Shown: one piece after another, positions 1-8,300 of the stretch
Position numbering within the stretch: position 1 is the first letter of the stretch
How the letters are laid out: every line of letters starts with the position of its first letter
NCBI RefSeq assembly: GCF_937873925.1
Contig: NZ_CALNAT010000095.1
Location: 1-17,228 of the forward strand
DNA length: 17,228 bases
Direction: 5' to 3'
Origin: an uncultured Proteiniphilum sp.
GTDB taxonomy: Bacteria > Bacteroidota > Bacteroidia > Bacteroidales > Dysgonomonadaceae
Made by a program: the position numbers and the translations under genes
The notes under the pieces: generated by a model
Seen by the model: only the letters and a program-made list of their open reading frames with translations
The model's database searches: none
What the model was told of the DNA's origin: nothing

Positions 1-197
1 CAGCAAACAACTACTCCTATTGTTTTATTGCCGAGAATGTAGAGAAACTAGGGGATCAGGCTTTAGACGAATCGGAAGAGTTAACGGTTCATCTGCTCTC
101 TTTCGAAGAATTGAAGGAGTTGCTCGAAAGCGGCAGGGTCGTCCAGGCCACCATGGCCGCCCCACTCTGGAAATATATGGCGATGTCCGGCAGATAA
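1..197 (+). CDS. Nudix hydrolase, C-terminal fragment (partial at left edge)
   Basis: This is an open frame that enters from the left edge (first full codon at base 3) and ends with TAA at 195-197, giving about 64 residues. The peptide reads like the C-terminal part of a Nudix hydrolase of the ADP-ribose/nucleoside-diphosphate type. It has a beta strand around YSYCFIAENVEKL, then SEELTVHLLSFEELKELL and an ending QATMAAPLWKYM. That acidic patch followed by a 'help decide the branch, then helix' layout is usual after the Nudix core. The Nudix box itself (GX5EX7REUXEEXGU) lies outside the window, so the catalytic residues cannot be checked. It converges with the peptide transporter, with only 5 bp between the two stop codons and no visible terminator hairpin. 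The family call rests on resemblance of the tail only. Confidence 0.6.
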   Translation, partial: ANNYSYCFIAENVEKLGDQALDESEELTVHLLSFEELKELLESGRVVQATMAAPLWKYMAMSGR

Positions 198-202
198 CGT
201 CT

Positions 203-1732
203 CTACCTTACTCCATGCATCAGTTTCTGTAATCTTTTAGATAACAGGAACAAAATAAAGGATGCTACAGCGGCCATCACTACAAACACCATAAAGAAAT
301 CGAAAAGGGTGACGATCTCAATGCTGAGTAGTGATTTCACCCGACCCTCCTCCGGATAGAGGGAACTCAGGGCGCCTGCAAGCTTATTGGCAGTGGCCAT
401 GGAAAGGTACCACACCCCCATCAGCAGGGAGGCAAAACGGACAGGAGACAATTTATTCACCATGGAGAGACCTATCGGAGAGAGACAGAGCTCACCCATC
501 GTGTGGATGAAATACAAACCCACAAGCCAGAGAATACTCACCTTCACACCCGGTTCCACTCCCCGAACACCGAAAGCAATCAAAAGATAACCCAGTGAGA
601 GCAGAAACAACCCGATTCCCTGTTTTACCGGCGAGGAGGGCTCCCTGTTTTTCACTCCCAGTACGAGCCACAACCGCGCGAAGAGGGGTGCCAGCAGGAT
701 GACAAAGACAGCATTAAAAGACTGAAACCAACTGGTGGGCATCGTCCATCCCAAAATTTCCCGATGGGTCTGTTCTTCCGCGAAATAGGTGAGTGAAATT
801 CCGGCTTGTTCAAAAGCAGACCAGAAGAATATCACGAAAAAGGCAATAATATAGATAACCCCGATGCGGTGACGTTCAATCTTGGATAACGACTTGTCTG
901 AAATAATAAAAGCCGGTACAATCAGCGTAGCGGTATAAATTAATGCACCGATTACATCCCCCCTGAAGAGATAAATAAACAGGGCGAACAGGATAATTGC
1001 ACCTGACAGCCAAAATAACAACTCTTTAAAGGTATATTTCACAGCCGGGATCGTATCGGTCGCGGACGATTGTTTCCCCGCAGCCGGGTGAACACCGATG
1101 GGATTTCCGTTGGGATCGACCAGGTATTTATCTTTGCGCAGGACATAGAGTATGAGACATAGCAATGAAACGATCGCAGCTACCAGAAATCCCCACTTGA
1201 AATCTGCCGGATTACCTGTATCTCCCAGAAAACCGCAAATGATGGGTGCAACAAATGCGCCGAGGTTGACACCCATATAGAAGATGGTATAGGCTGAATC
1301 GAGCCGCCTGTCGCCCGGCTCATACAGTTGCCCCACAAAAGTGGAAACATTGGGTTTGAAAAAACCATTGCCGAAAATCAATGCACCCAGCCCCATATAC
1401 ATCAGCCATTTCGCCGCTTCAGGATGTTGATAATTGAGTGCACTGAAAAACATAAATAACTGTCCGACCACCATCAGCACGGTTCCCCAGAAAGTGGAGC
1501 GTCTCATTCCCCAATATTTATCGGCCACATATCCGCCTATCAGCGGAGTAAGATAAACCAATCCGGTATAATTCCCGTAAATAAGAGATGAGAGTTCTTT
1601 ATCCATCATCAACGCGTTGATCATATAGAGCACAAAGAGCGCACGCATACCATAATAACCGAATCGTTCAGCAATGGAGATGGAGAATACAAAATAGAGC
1701 CCTTTGGGGTGTTTTGCCGTTTTTGCTATCAT
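203..1732 (-). CDS. POT/PTR2-family proton-coupled peptide transporter
   Basis: A 509-residue inner-membrane protein of the proton-dependent oligopeptide transporter family (major facilitator superfamily), expected to import di- and tripeptides with protons. The sequence shows a motif-A-like loop after helix 2 (GGYVADKYWGMRRS, about 66-79), the PTR2 signature region (GNGFFKPNVSTFVGQLY from 121, with the helix-4 lysine K126, then FYMGVNLGAFVAP at 151-163), FEQAG in helix 7, and GELCLSPIGLSMVNKL in helix 10 with its conserved Glu. Length is normal for the family. The helix-1 motif, usually ExxER, is S19-I-A-E22-R23, so the first Glu is missing while E22 and R23 remain. The start at 1732 (MIAKTAKHPKGLY) precedes the family's usual HPKGLY entry. 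The gene is monocistronic, convergent with the Nudix gene and divergent from the methyltransferase across about 145 bp. Substrate range is inferred from the family. Confidence 0.92.
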   Translation of the reverse strand: MIAKTAKHPKGLYFVFSISIAERFGYYGMRALFVLYMINALMMDKELSSLIYGNYTGLVYLTPLIGGYVADKYWGMRRSTFWGTVLMVVGQLFMFFSALNYQHPEAAKWLMYMGLGALIFGNGFFKPNVSTFVGQLYEPGDRRLDSAYTIFYMGVNLGAFVAPIICGFLGDTGNPADFKWGFLVAAIVSLLCLILYVLRKDKYLVDPNGNPIGVHPAAGKQSSATDTIPAVKYTFKELLFWLSGAIILFALFIYLFRGDVIGALIYTATLIVPAFIISDKSLSKIERHRIGVIYIIAFFVIFFWSAFEQAGISLTYFAEEQTHREILGWTMPTSWFQSFNAVFVILLAPLFARLWLVLGVKNREPSSPVKQGIGLFLLSLGYLLIAFGVRGVEPGVKVSILWLVGLYFIHTMGELCLSPIGLSMVNKLSPVRFASLLMGVWYLSMATANKLAGALSSLYPEEGRVKSLLSIEIVTLFDFFMVFVVMAAVASFILFLLSKRLQKLMHGVR

Positions 1733-1846
1733 AAGAATGGATGTGATAAAGCTGTAAAAGTAGCCATTTTTAACTGATTATTCCCCCATTCCGATACTCT
1801 TTTCGGAGATATCAGGAGAAAGTACCCTGCTTTATCCTATTTTGAC

Positions 1847-1854
1847 TATTTTTG
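1847..1854 (+). promoter_or_regulatory. Putative -7 box of the RsmI-like methyltransferase gene
   Basis: TATTTTTG matches the Bacteroidota -7 consensus TAnnTTTG exactly. It lies 24 bp before the ATG at 1879, giving a leader of roughly 20 nt. No good -33 TTTG is seen at the expected distance. Because the box covers the upstream TTG at 1852, it argues that translation starts at 1879 and not at 1852. Confidence 0.45.
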
Positions 1855-1878
1855 CAGGTAAAATGCCTCGCAACTGAA

Positions 1879-2589
1879 ATGAACAACCCGGCACTCTATT
1901 TGATTCCCTCCCTATTGGGCGATACACCTGTGGAACAGGTGATCCCGCCCTATAATATCAGTGTGGCCTCCCACCTGAAATACTTTATTGTGGAAAATGT
2001 ACGATCGGCGCGCCGTTTTCTGAAAAAATGCAATCCCGGTATCGATATCGATGCGCTCACCTTTTATGAGTTGAACAAACATACCGACCGGAACCAGATC
2101 GCAAGTTACCTGCTGCCTATGAAGTCGGGAGAAAGTATGGGAGTGATCTCCGAGGCAGGCTGTCCTGCCTTGGCCGATCCCGGCGCCGATGTAGTGGCTA
2201 TCGCGCAACATGAAGGCTACAGGGTTGTTCCTTTGGTCGGCCCCTCATCTATTTTGATGGCGATAATGGCATCGGGATTCAACGGACAGAGTTTCGCCTT
2301 TCACGGTTATCTTCCCATCGACGCGGGCGAACGGGCAAAAAAGCTGAAACAGCTCGAAGCAAGGGCTTACAGCGAAGACCAGACGCAACTCTTTATTGAA
2401 ACACCCTACCGGAACCAGAAACTGGCGGAAGACATACTGCAGCACTGCAAGCCTCAAACCCGGCTATGTATCGCCATACACATCTCCTGCGAGGATGAAT
2501 CCATCGTAACACAAAGCGTGAAAGCATGGGAAGGCAAACTGCCGGACATGCATAAAAAACCGACTGTTTTTCTGATCTACAAAGGGTAA
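1879..2589 (+). CDS. RsmI-like SAM-dependent methyltransferase (tetrapyrrole methylase fold)
   Basis: A 236-residue protein related to RsmI, which 2'-O-methylates C1402 of 16S rRNA. Family marks are the N-terminal LYLIPSLLGD strand-loop, an SDAGTP-like SAM-binding segment (SEAGCPALADPGADVV, 91-106), the VPLVGPSSILMAIMASG segment (117-133), and FIETPYRNQKL in the second half. It is shorter than RsmI (about 280 residues) and lacks the C-terminal extension. This matches a shorter RsmI paralogue I recall from Bacteroidota, so the real substrate may differ from RsmI's and I give no symbol. The longest open frame begins at a TTG at 1852. I prefer ATG at 1879 because the protein then starts MNNPALYLIP, as this family does, and because the TTG lies inside a promoter-like box. 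It is a single gene with no operon partner. Confidence 0.85.
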   Translation: MNNPALYLIPSLLGDTPVEQVIPPYNISVASHLKYFIVENVRSARRFLKKCNPGIDIDALTFYELNKHTDRNQIASYLLPMKSGESMGVISEAGCPALADPGADVVAIAQHEGYRVVPLVGPSSILMAIMASGFNGQSFAFHGYLPIDAGERAKKLKQLEARAYSEDQTQLFIETPYRNQKLAEDILQHCKPQTRLCIAIHISCEDESIVTQSVKAWEGKLPDMHKKPTVFLIYKG

Positions 2590-2684
2590 AAGTTATAGGT
2601 CATATACATTTATTTGTAAAATCAATTCCGCTTCCAACTGGCTAATTCTCTGTGAAAATTATACGTCACACACATTTGTTCATG
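2588..2684. repeat. Imperfect direct repeat, two copies of about 25 bp
   Basis: Copy 1 (2588-2612) and copy 2 (2655-2678) share the pattern AAAA-TTATA-GTCA-A-ACATTT with about 20 of 24 positions equal, allowing one gap. They sit 67 bp apart in the gap between two convergent genes. Each contains a TTTG/TTTA core resembling a weak promoter box. The similarity is seen directly; the function is unknown. Confidence 0.35.
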
Positions 2685-2700
2685 CTTTTATTGGAAAGGA

Positions 2701-2748
2701 TTAGGAGAAACGAAGTCCCAGCGAAACTCCAACCGGTGAATCAATCAC
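2701..2748 (-). other. Possible fossil of an outer-membrane barrel protein C-terminus
   Basis: On the minus strand, just after the stop of the glycosyltransferase gene and in a different frame, the sequence reads VIDSPVGVSLGLRFS then TAA at 2701-2703. A strand of alternating polar and nonpolar residues ending in an aromatic near the terminus is how Bacteroidota beta-barrel outer membrane proteins usually finish. The frame stays open into the glycosyltransferase gene but has no barrel-like sequence there, so at most about 15 codons would survive. It may be chance. Confidence 0.15.
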
Positions 2749-4300
2749 TTTTTGCAAGTTTTTTAATTGCCTGCTCCCGGTTGAATTTAAATAAATAAGT
2801 ATCCGGATTGGGTAAGCGCCAAACTAATTCAAACAATTCTTCATTTGCCAGAATGGCGGGATACAAATACCGTACGGTAGAAGCATACCCTAATTGTTCC
2901 AATACGACGTATTCCACATTTTTATCGATCAGGTCTTTTATTACTTCTTGCGGTTCGATGCTATATAAATAGTTTATGGCATATAAGTCGGGCGCAAAAT
3001 AGGTGAAGAATTCCGGTTTCCGGCAACAACAAACCGTATTTTTGGGCAATTGTTTCTGCATCTCTATAGCCATGGTAAAGTAATTTGCAAATGCAGGAGG
3101 ATAAGGGTCTTTTGCTTTTACCGAAAGCGTTTTTATAGGGGGCCATAACAGAAAAACCATGACAAGAAACACGTAAGGTAAATAAGAAACTGTTTTTGGT
3201 GCGCCTTTTACCCGGGATGGAACCAAACAGTACAATCCGATATAAAAACAAACAATAATGAAAGGAGCGATAGGTACTACATAACGACTTTCATTGCCGC
3301 CGTGCCAAAGCATAAACAAACCTATCTGACCCAATAAATAGGCAATAAATACCCATTTTAGCGGTTTCAGATTCCAGGCCCCGTATAATATAATACCTAA
3401 AAGAAGGAGTCCCGCTATGATTTGAAAAATACCGGAATTCACTTCATAATTCACAGGAATAAATGGGAAAAGGATCTCTTTAAACCCCTTTATTACAGTT
3501 TCATCAAAGTTTGCTATCATTTTACGGATGAATTCACCGACAGACGAAATACTTCCCTCTTCCGGCCGCCAGGGATTCACGGTCATCATTGTACCAAAAT
3601 AACGGGATTCTATACCGATAGCGCGATTCCTGATCCACCAGGGCAACAGCAGCAATAAAATACCGCCGCCAACGGCTATTCCGCGAAGCCATTGCTTACG
3701 GAACAAAAAGAATATGACGATTGCAAAGATCAATGCGATTCCTGCCGCACGCACGTAGTAAGCGCAAGCGGCAAAGACAATTACCGTACATAACCATAGC
3801 GATATACGAAAACGGCTTATTCCTTTTTCAAGGGTGCAATATTTGTAAAGAGCATACAAACAAACCACCGAACAGAATAAGAACAGCATTTCAGACATTA
3901 CCATACTCGAAAACTGTAGCGCTTGAGGAGAAAAAACAGCCAATAGAGTACAGACGAAGGCCAATACCTGGTTGCTTGTTATCTTGCATAGCAAGTAGAA
4001 TATACCCGCTAAGCTTATAAAGAATAAGATCCCATTCAATACCTTGAAAAAAACAAGACTATGGATGCCCAAAAGCATAAAAACAGATAAAAAAGCGGAA
4101 TAGCCGGGTGGAAAGTGGCTTGCCGGTATGGTTCCGTTTGGAGTAACATTGGAATATCCCAATCCGCCGGAAATATTTTTCGCCAAAGTAAGGTAATGCG
4201 CATTATCCCCGTTCAAATCTAATTTCGCATCGAATATCATTGTATAAATCAAGGTAAACAATACGCCTACTATCAATACATAAATCCAGTTGTTCTTCAT
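2741..4300 (-). CDS. Multi-pass GT-C-type glycosyltransferase (ArnT/PMT-like superfamily)
   Basis: A 519-residue polytopic inner-membrane protein resembling the dolichyl-phosphate-mannose:protein mannosyltransferase/ArnT superfamily, which moves a sugar from a polyprenyl-phosphate donor to an acceptor on the periplasmic side. After the first membrane helix (about 7-24) comes a periplasmic loop rich in acidic residues (DAKLDLNGDNAHY, 25-37) where the GT-C catalytic Asp normally lies, followed by ASHFPPGYSAFL, a typical GT-C loop. About ten further hydrophobic helices follow, then a soluble C-terminal domain of roughly 120 residues. The start ATG lies one base after the stop of the upstream GT2 gene, so the two are almost certainly translated together. 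Its base composition is more AT-rich than the murB/murA region. The acceptor (protein, lipid or polysaccharide) cannot be told from sequence. Confidence 0.8.
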   Translation of the reverse strand: MKNNWIYVLIVGVLFTLIYTMIFDAKLDLNGDNAHYLTLAKNISGGLGYSNVTPNGTIPASHFPPGYSAFLSVFMLLGIHSLVFFKVLNGILFFISLAGIFYLLCKITSNQVLAFVCTLLAVFSPQALQFSSMVMSEMLFLFCSVVCLYALYKYCTLEKGISRFRISLWLCTVIVFAACAYYVRAAGIALIFAIVIFFLFRKQWLRGIAVGGGILLLLLPWWIRNRAIGIESRYFGTMMTVNPWRPEEGSISSVGEFIRKMIANFDETVIKGFKEILFPFIPVNYEVNSGIFQIIAGLLLLGIILYGAWNLKPLKWVFIAYLLGQIGLFMLWHGGNESRYVVPIAPFIIVCFYIGLYCLVPSRVKGAPKTVSYLPYVFLVMVFLLWPPIKTLSVKAKDPYPPAFANYFTMAIEMQKQLPKNTVCCCRKPEFFTYFAPDLYAINYLYSIEPQEVIKDLIDKNVEYVVLEQLGYASTVRYLYPAILANEELFELVWRLPNPDTYLFKFNREQAIKKLAKSD

Positions 4301-4301
4301 C

Positions 4302-5048
4302 TCAATTCTTATTATATAATTTCGACTTTATCCATCCCTGTTTACAGAACGGATACATAATGGAAACCCTCAATACACCCAACCCATAAATGATGCTGCG
4401 TCTGAGGTTGATGGAAGACGCTTCTTTGAAATATCTGGTCGGACAAGTAATCTCCGCTATTTCGTAACCTTGATAAAAAATTTGAGAAATGATCTCATTA
4501 TCAAATATAAAATCATCGGAGTTGGCATTGAAATTAATATTCCGCAGGACTTCAGCCGAGAAAGCCCGATACCCGGTGTGATATTCAGACAGTTTCTGGT
4601 TTAATAATATGTTCTGAAAGAAAGTCAGTACCCGGTTGGCGATGTATTTTACCAAAGGCATTCCGCCTTTAATGGCGCCTTTCCCTAAAATGCGGGATGC
4701 AAAAACCACCGGATAAAGTCCGTTTGCAATGATATACGCCATAGAAGCAATGAGTCTAGGCGTGTATTGATAATCAGGGTGAAGCATAATAATGATATCG
4801 GCATTCAATTCCAAGGCGCGATTATAACACGTTTTTTGATTGCCGCCATACCCTTTGTTCCGGGTATGTATCTGGATCTCACGAATGCCTAATTTCTCTG
4901 CTACCTTTATCGTATTATCATTACTCCTATCGTCCGTTAAGATCACTTCATCCACGATATCGAAAGGTATTTCGCTGTAGGTTTTTTCCAGTGTTTGTTC
5001 GGCATTATAAGCCGGCATTACAATCACTACTTTTTTATCTTTAATCAT
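4302..5048 (-). CDS. GT2 glycosyltransferase, polyprenyl-phosphate sugar synthase-like
   Basis: A 248-residue family 2 glycosyltransferase resembling dolichol-phosphate mannose synthase (DPM1/DPG_synthase). Visible marks are the N-terminal nucleotide-binding strand VVIVMPAYNAEQTL (7-20), the acidic TDDRSND (38-44), NKGYGGNQKTCYN (64-76), a variant metal-binding segment MLHPDYQY (88-95) in place of the usual DADxQ, HTGYRAF (157-163) in the acceptor region, and CPTRYFKEASSINL (202-215). No C-terminal membrane anchor is present, so it should act at the cytoplasmic face, charging a polyprenyl phosphate with a sugar. It is the first gene of a pair with the GT-C enzyme, the likely user of its product. 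An in-frame start at 5084 adds 12 residues; I chose 5048 because MIKDKKVVIVMPAYN fits family N-termini. Confidence 0.83.
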   Translation of the reverse strand: MIKDKKVVIVMPAYNAEQTLEKTYSEIPFDIVDEVILTDDRSNDNTIKVAEKLGIREIQIHTRNKGYGGNQKTCYNRALELNADIIIMLHPDYQYTPRLIASMAYIIANGLYPVVFASRILGKGAIKGGMPLVKYIANRVLTFFQNILLNQKLSEYHTGYRAFSAEVLRNINFNANSDDFIFDNEIISQIFYQGYEIAEITCPTRYFKEASSINLRRSIIYGLGVLRVSIMYPFCKQGWIKSKLYNKN

Positions 5049-5151
5049 ACTAAAAAGCCGGAAACATATATAAGAGCCGTTCACGCGTACTGTTTCTTAC
5101 ATTACGCAGAAACCGGAAAAAACCTAACTGGATATTTAGTTAAAAGATATG

Positions 5152-5324
5152 AAACAGATTTAGAGGATAGGAAAAACAGAGGCTGTCAAACAGAGAAATT
5201 ACTAAACGAGGGATTGTTAAACAGGGATATTTTAGACAGAGATTATCAAACAGGGGTAGTTGACAGGGATAAACAAGTGGGCCGTTAGACAGGGAACTGT
5301 CAGACACGTGGGCGATTAAACAGG
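5152..5324. repeat. Degenerate tandem array, about 12 units of about 15 bp
   Basis: The core AAACAGG and variants (AGACAGG, AAACGAG, AGACACG) recur at 5152, 5174, 5188, 5204, 5219, 5234, 5248, 5261, 5271, 5287, 5302 and 5318. Most steps are 14-16 bp. The rough plus-strand unit is TTAAACAGGGATTAT; on the minus strand it reads CCCTGTTTAA. It fills the gap between the end of the TonB receptor gene and the start of the glycosyltransferase pair, so it lies in the upstream region of the latter. Units are too diverged and too short for CRISPR. Candidate roles are an iterated protein-binding site or a decaying minisatellite. Confidence 0.65.
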
Positions 5325-5347
5325 GGAATTATTCAATATGAGGACCA

Positions 5348-8300
5348 TTAGAAAGTCCGGCTCAGAGAAATCATAAAACTCCGTCCGTTTTTCACTTCAT
5401 GGATAATCGGATCATGCCCTTTGTCGTAGTTTTCAGTTTTACCCGGAAGAAGTTTTTCCGTCGGAAAACCATATTCGCCCCGAACATAATCATCCGGCAT
5501 GTTCGTATAAAAAATCTGAGTAGCGTTGAGCAGATTGCTGCCGCTCAGCTTTAACCAAATATCACTCTTAGGAAACCGGTAACTAATACTCGCTTCGATA
5601 GAGGTAAGGGGGGCCCGGTATTCGTGCTGATAAGCGTTTTCACCCGGCAAGAAAAGTTGGCGTCCGCTACGGTTAAACAGCATATTCGCATGCAGGTTTT
5701 TATCGGTATAGCTGATTCCCGCATTCAACTGAGAAGGTGTCTGTCCCGAAAGCGGACGTTTTTGTGTACTTTCGGTTTCGATAAACATATCTTCCTCATC
5801 TTCCTGCGGAATCACCATGACTCTTTTACCTTTCACCGATGATCGTGTCAAGACCAATCCCGCAGAAAGTTGCACTTTCCTCAGAAAACCGGAACCGCCC
5901 ATAAAATCCAGATGTTTGCGAATTTTCGCTTCAAATCCGTAACTGTAGGCTTTGTCCGAGTTTTGCAGCACATACATACGTTCATCCGGTCTGTATAAAT
6001 AGGTTGTTCGTTCTATGGGACGGTCGATATGCCTGTAAAACAGTCCCGCGGAAACGATATCCTGGGGGCCGATATATTTTTCAATTAAAAAATCGGCTGC
6101 CTGGACGATAGAGGGAAATACTGTACGGTTGACAGCCGTGCCGAGAAGATATGTGTCGTACACAGGATAAGGAATGTAGTCCGCCAACTTAGGACGAATC
6201 ACGGAACGCTGGAAACTCAATCGCACATTCAGGTCCTTCAGTGGCATATAAACAATATTAGCCGAGGGTGAAGCATACCACTTCCGGTTCTCACCCGGTA
6301 TGGTTTGCTCATTAGCATCAATTGTCCCGTAATCCTCATAATCGCCCCGGACACCCCATACAAAGCGCATTTTCTCTTCCCACCGGTGTTCGAACATCAC
6401 GAAAGGAAGATGTTGTATCATGTTTGCGCTGAAATCATTTCGTTCAAGGATCTGATAGATGCGTGAGGAGGGATCCGGATTATCAATCTGATTATCGTAA
6501 CTGTAAAGGGCTTCATTCGATATAAAACGGAGACGCTTATAATTTCCGTTGTAACCTATCATTGCTTTATGGTGCGTCTTGTTCAGCAAAAAAGAATAAC
6601 TTGCCGATATCCCCGCGTGAAAATTCCGTTCCCGGTTCATATACCAACCGCTCGAGGCCGGATAGATAGCCCGCAATTCAGGATGCTGATGCAGAAAATA
6701 CAAAAGAGAGTCATCTTTTAACGGTTTGTACATTTCCGAGAAAGCAGCATCTTTCCGCTCACGTTGAACGAATGTATGAGACATGTTCCATCGCAGTAAA
6801 ATTCCGCCGACCATATGTTGTCCTTCCAGCTTATTCTGATACAGGTCAGAAAATGTAGGATAGTTGAAGAACTGAGAGGTGAGATTGCTTCCGCTTCCGG
6901 AGATATCTTCCAAATGCGTTGTGATCTCCGTCAAGTTGTTATCGAAACTCCGGGTAAAAACGTTTCTGATACTGAGCCTGTTTTTCCCGAATTGCCACCC
7001 TGCGTTCAGCACGCCACCGGTTACCGTATTATAATAATAAGTATATCCTCTGTTTCGTTCGCCATTAGAATTTCCCGTATACCCTCCCAGGTAATCCCAT
7101 CTTCCGCGCTGTGTATGATTGATGACGGACTGCTGTGAGCTGTTTTGATAAGAGAGCGAAAGAACAAACCCTAAGCGGTCGCCTGTCTCCCGCAATGTGT
7201 GCGTTCTGCCGATAGTAATGTTATAATGCTGCGGAGGAAAAGATTTCCCGTCGGAAATAGCGAAGTGTCCGGCAGGAAACAAGGTTGTATTTTCAGGCAT
7301 TCTCTCCGGCTTTCCCGGGATTACGGACAGAAGCGGTTCCGGCATTTCGCGGCTGTGGTCATCAAACCCGATAAAATCAAAGTTCCCTTTCCTTCTTCCG
7401 CGTAGGGTTTTGAACGTACTTAGCGTATTAAACTGATAAGAGGCTTTTAGTTCGACATAATTTTGTTCGGGAATGTCTTTGGTGATGATTTCGGTAATTC
7501 CTCCGGCGAAACCGACGGGAATATCGGGTGTGGAAGATTTGAGAAGGCGGATATTATCTACCAACGCGACCGGAATCAGATCGAAAGAGAAAATTTTGTA
7601 GGAGGGATCATAATTCGGTAACGGAATACCGTCCAAAAGTATTTCGTTCCATCTACCGCCTGTTCCGCGAATAATCTGGGAATGATTTTCATCAAAGCTG
7701 ATACCCGGTAGGAGTGTCATTGCGTCTTGCACGGTTGTACCGGCAGAACGGTTTATTTGTTGGCTGCCGAGAACGGAACTGATATAAGGCGTGTTTCGTT
7801 GAGCGCGTAACGCACCTGCAATGGTACTTTCCGGTTGAGTATACGTAACAACCACCTCGTCCAGGCGGATGTCGGTTTCTTTTAGCGCAATATCCAAACG
7901 GGTGGTCCGGTTTTCTTTTACTTCGGTATGTTGAATCCGCACCGGCTCATAACCCATAAAACCGATCTGAATGGCGTAACTTCCGGGAGGCAATACCAGT
8001 GAGTAATCACCGTTCATTCCTGTCATGGTACCTTTTTGCAGGGCTTGTACCTGAACAGTTGCTCCGGGCAGCGCTATACCGAACCCATCGGTTATTTTTC
8101 CGGCCAGGTAGCCTGTAGCCGGTGTTTCTGCGGAGCGGCGGACAATCACAAAACGGTTAGCATTCACTTTCCGGTAGGTGAGCGGCGTATTTTCGAGCGA
8201 GTAGCGTATCCAGTCTTCCACATCTACAGATTCGCTTGTAAATGCCGAAGCGGTAATTCCTTCCAAAAAACGGCTCTCATACGTAACGAACTGCCCGTTT

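Noticed and set aside
1852..1878. TTG start for the RsmI-like gene
   Set aside because: The codon lies inside an exact -7 promoter box and the nine extra residues do not fit the family; ATG 1879 does.
4995..5288. A plus-strand protein of 97 residues across the array
   Set aside because: Its ATG lies inside the antisense of the GT2 gene, the pentad-like pattern follows from the 15-bp repeat itself, and the frame ends inside the array with no family resemblance.
5152..5324. CRISPR array
   Set aside because: Units are about 15 bp, degenerate, and contiguous, with no constant repeat plus unique spacer pattern and no cas genes nearby.
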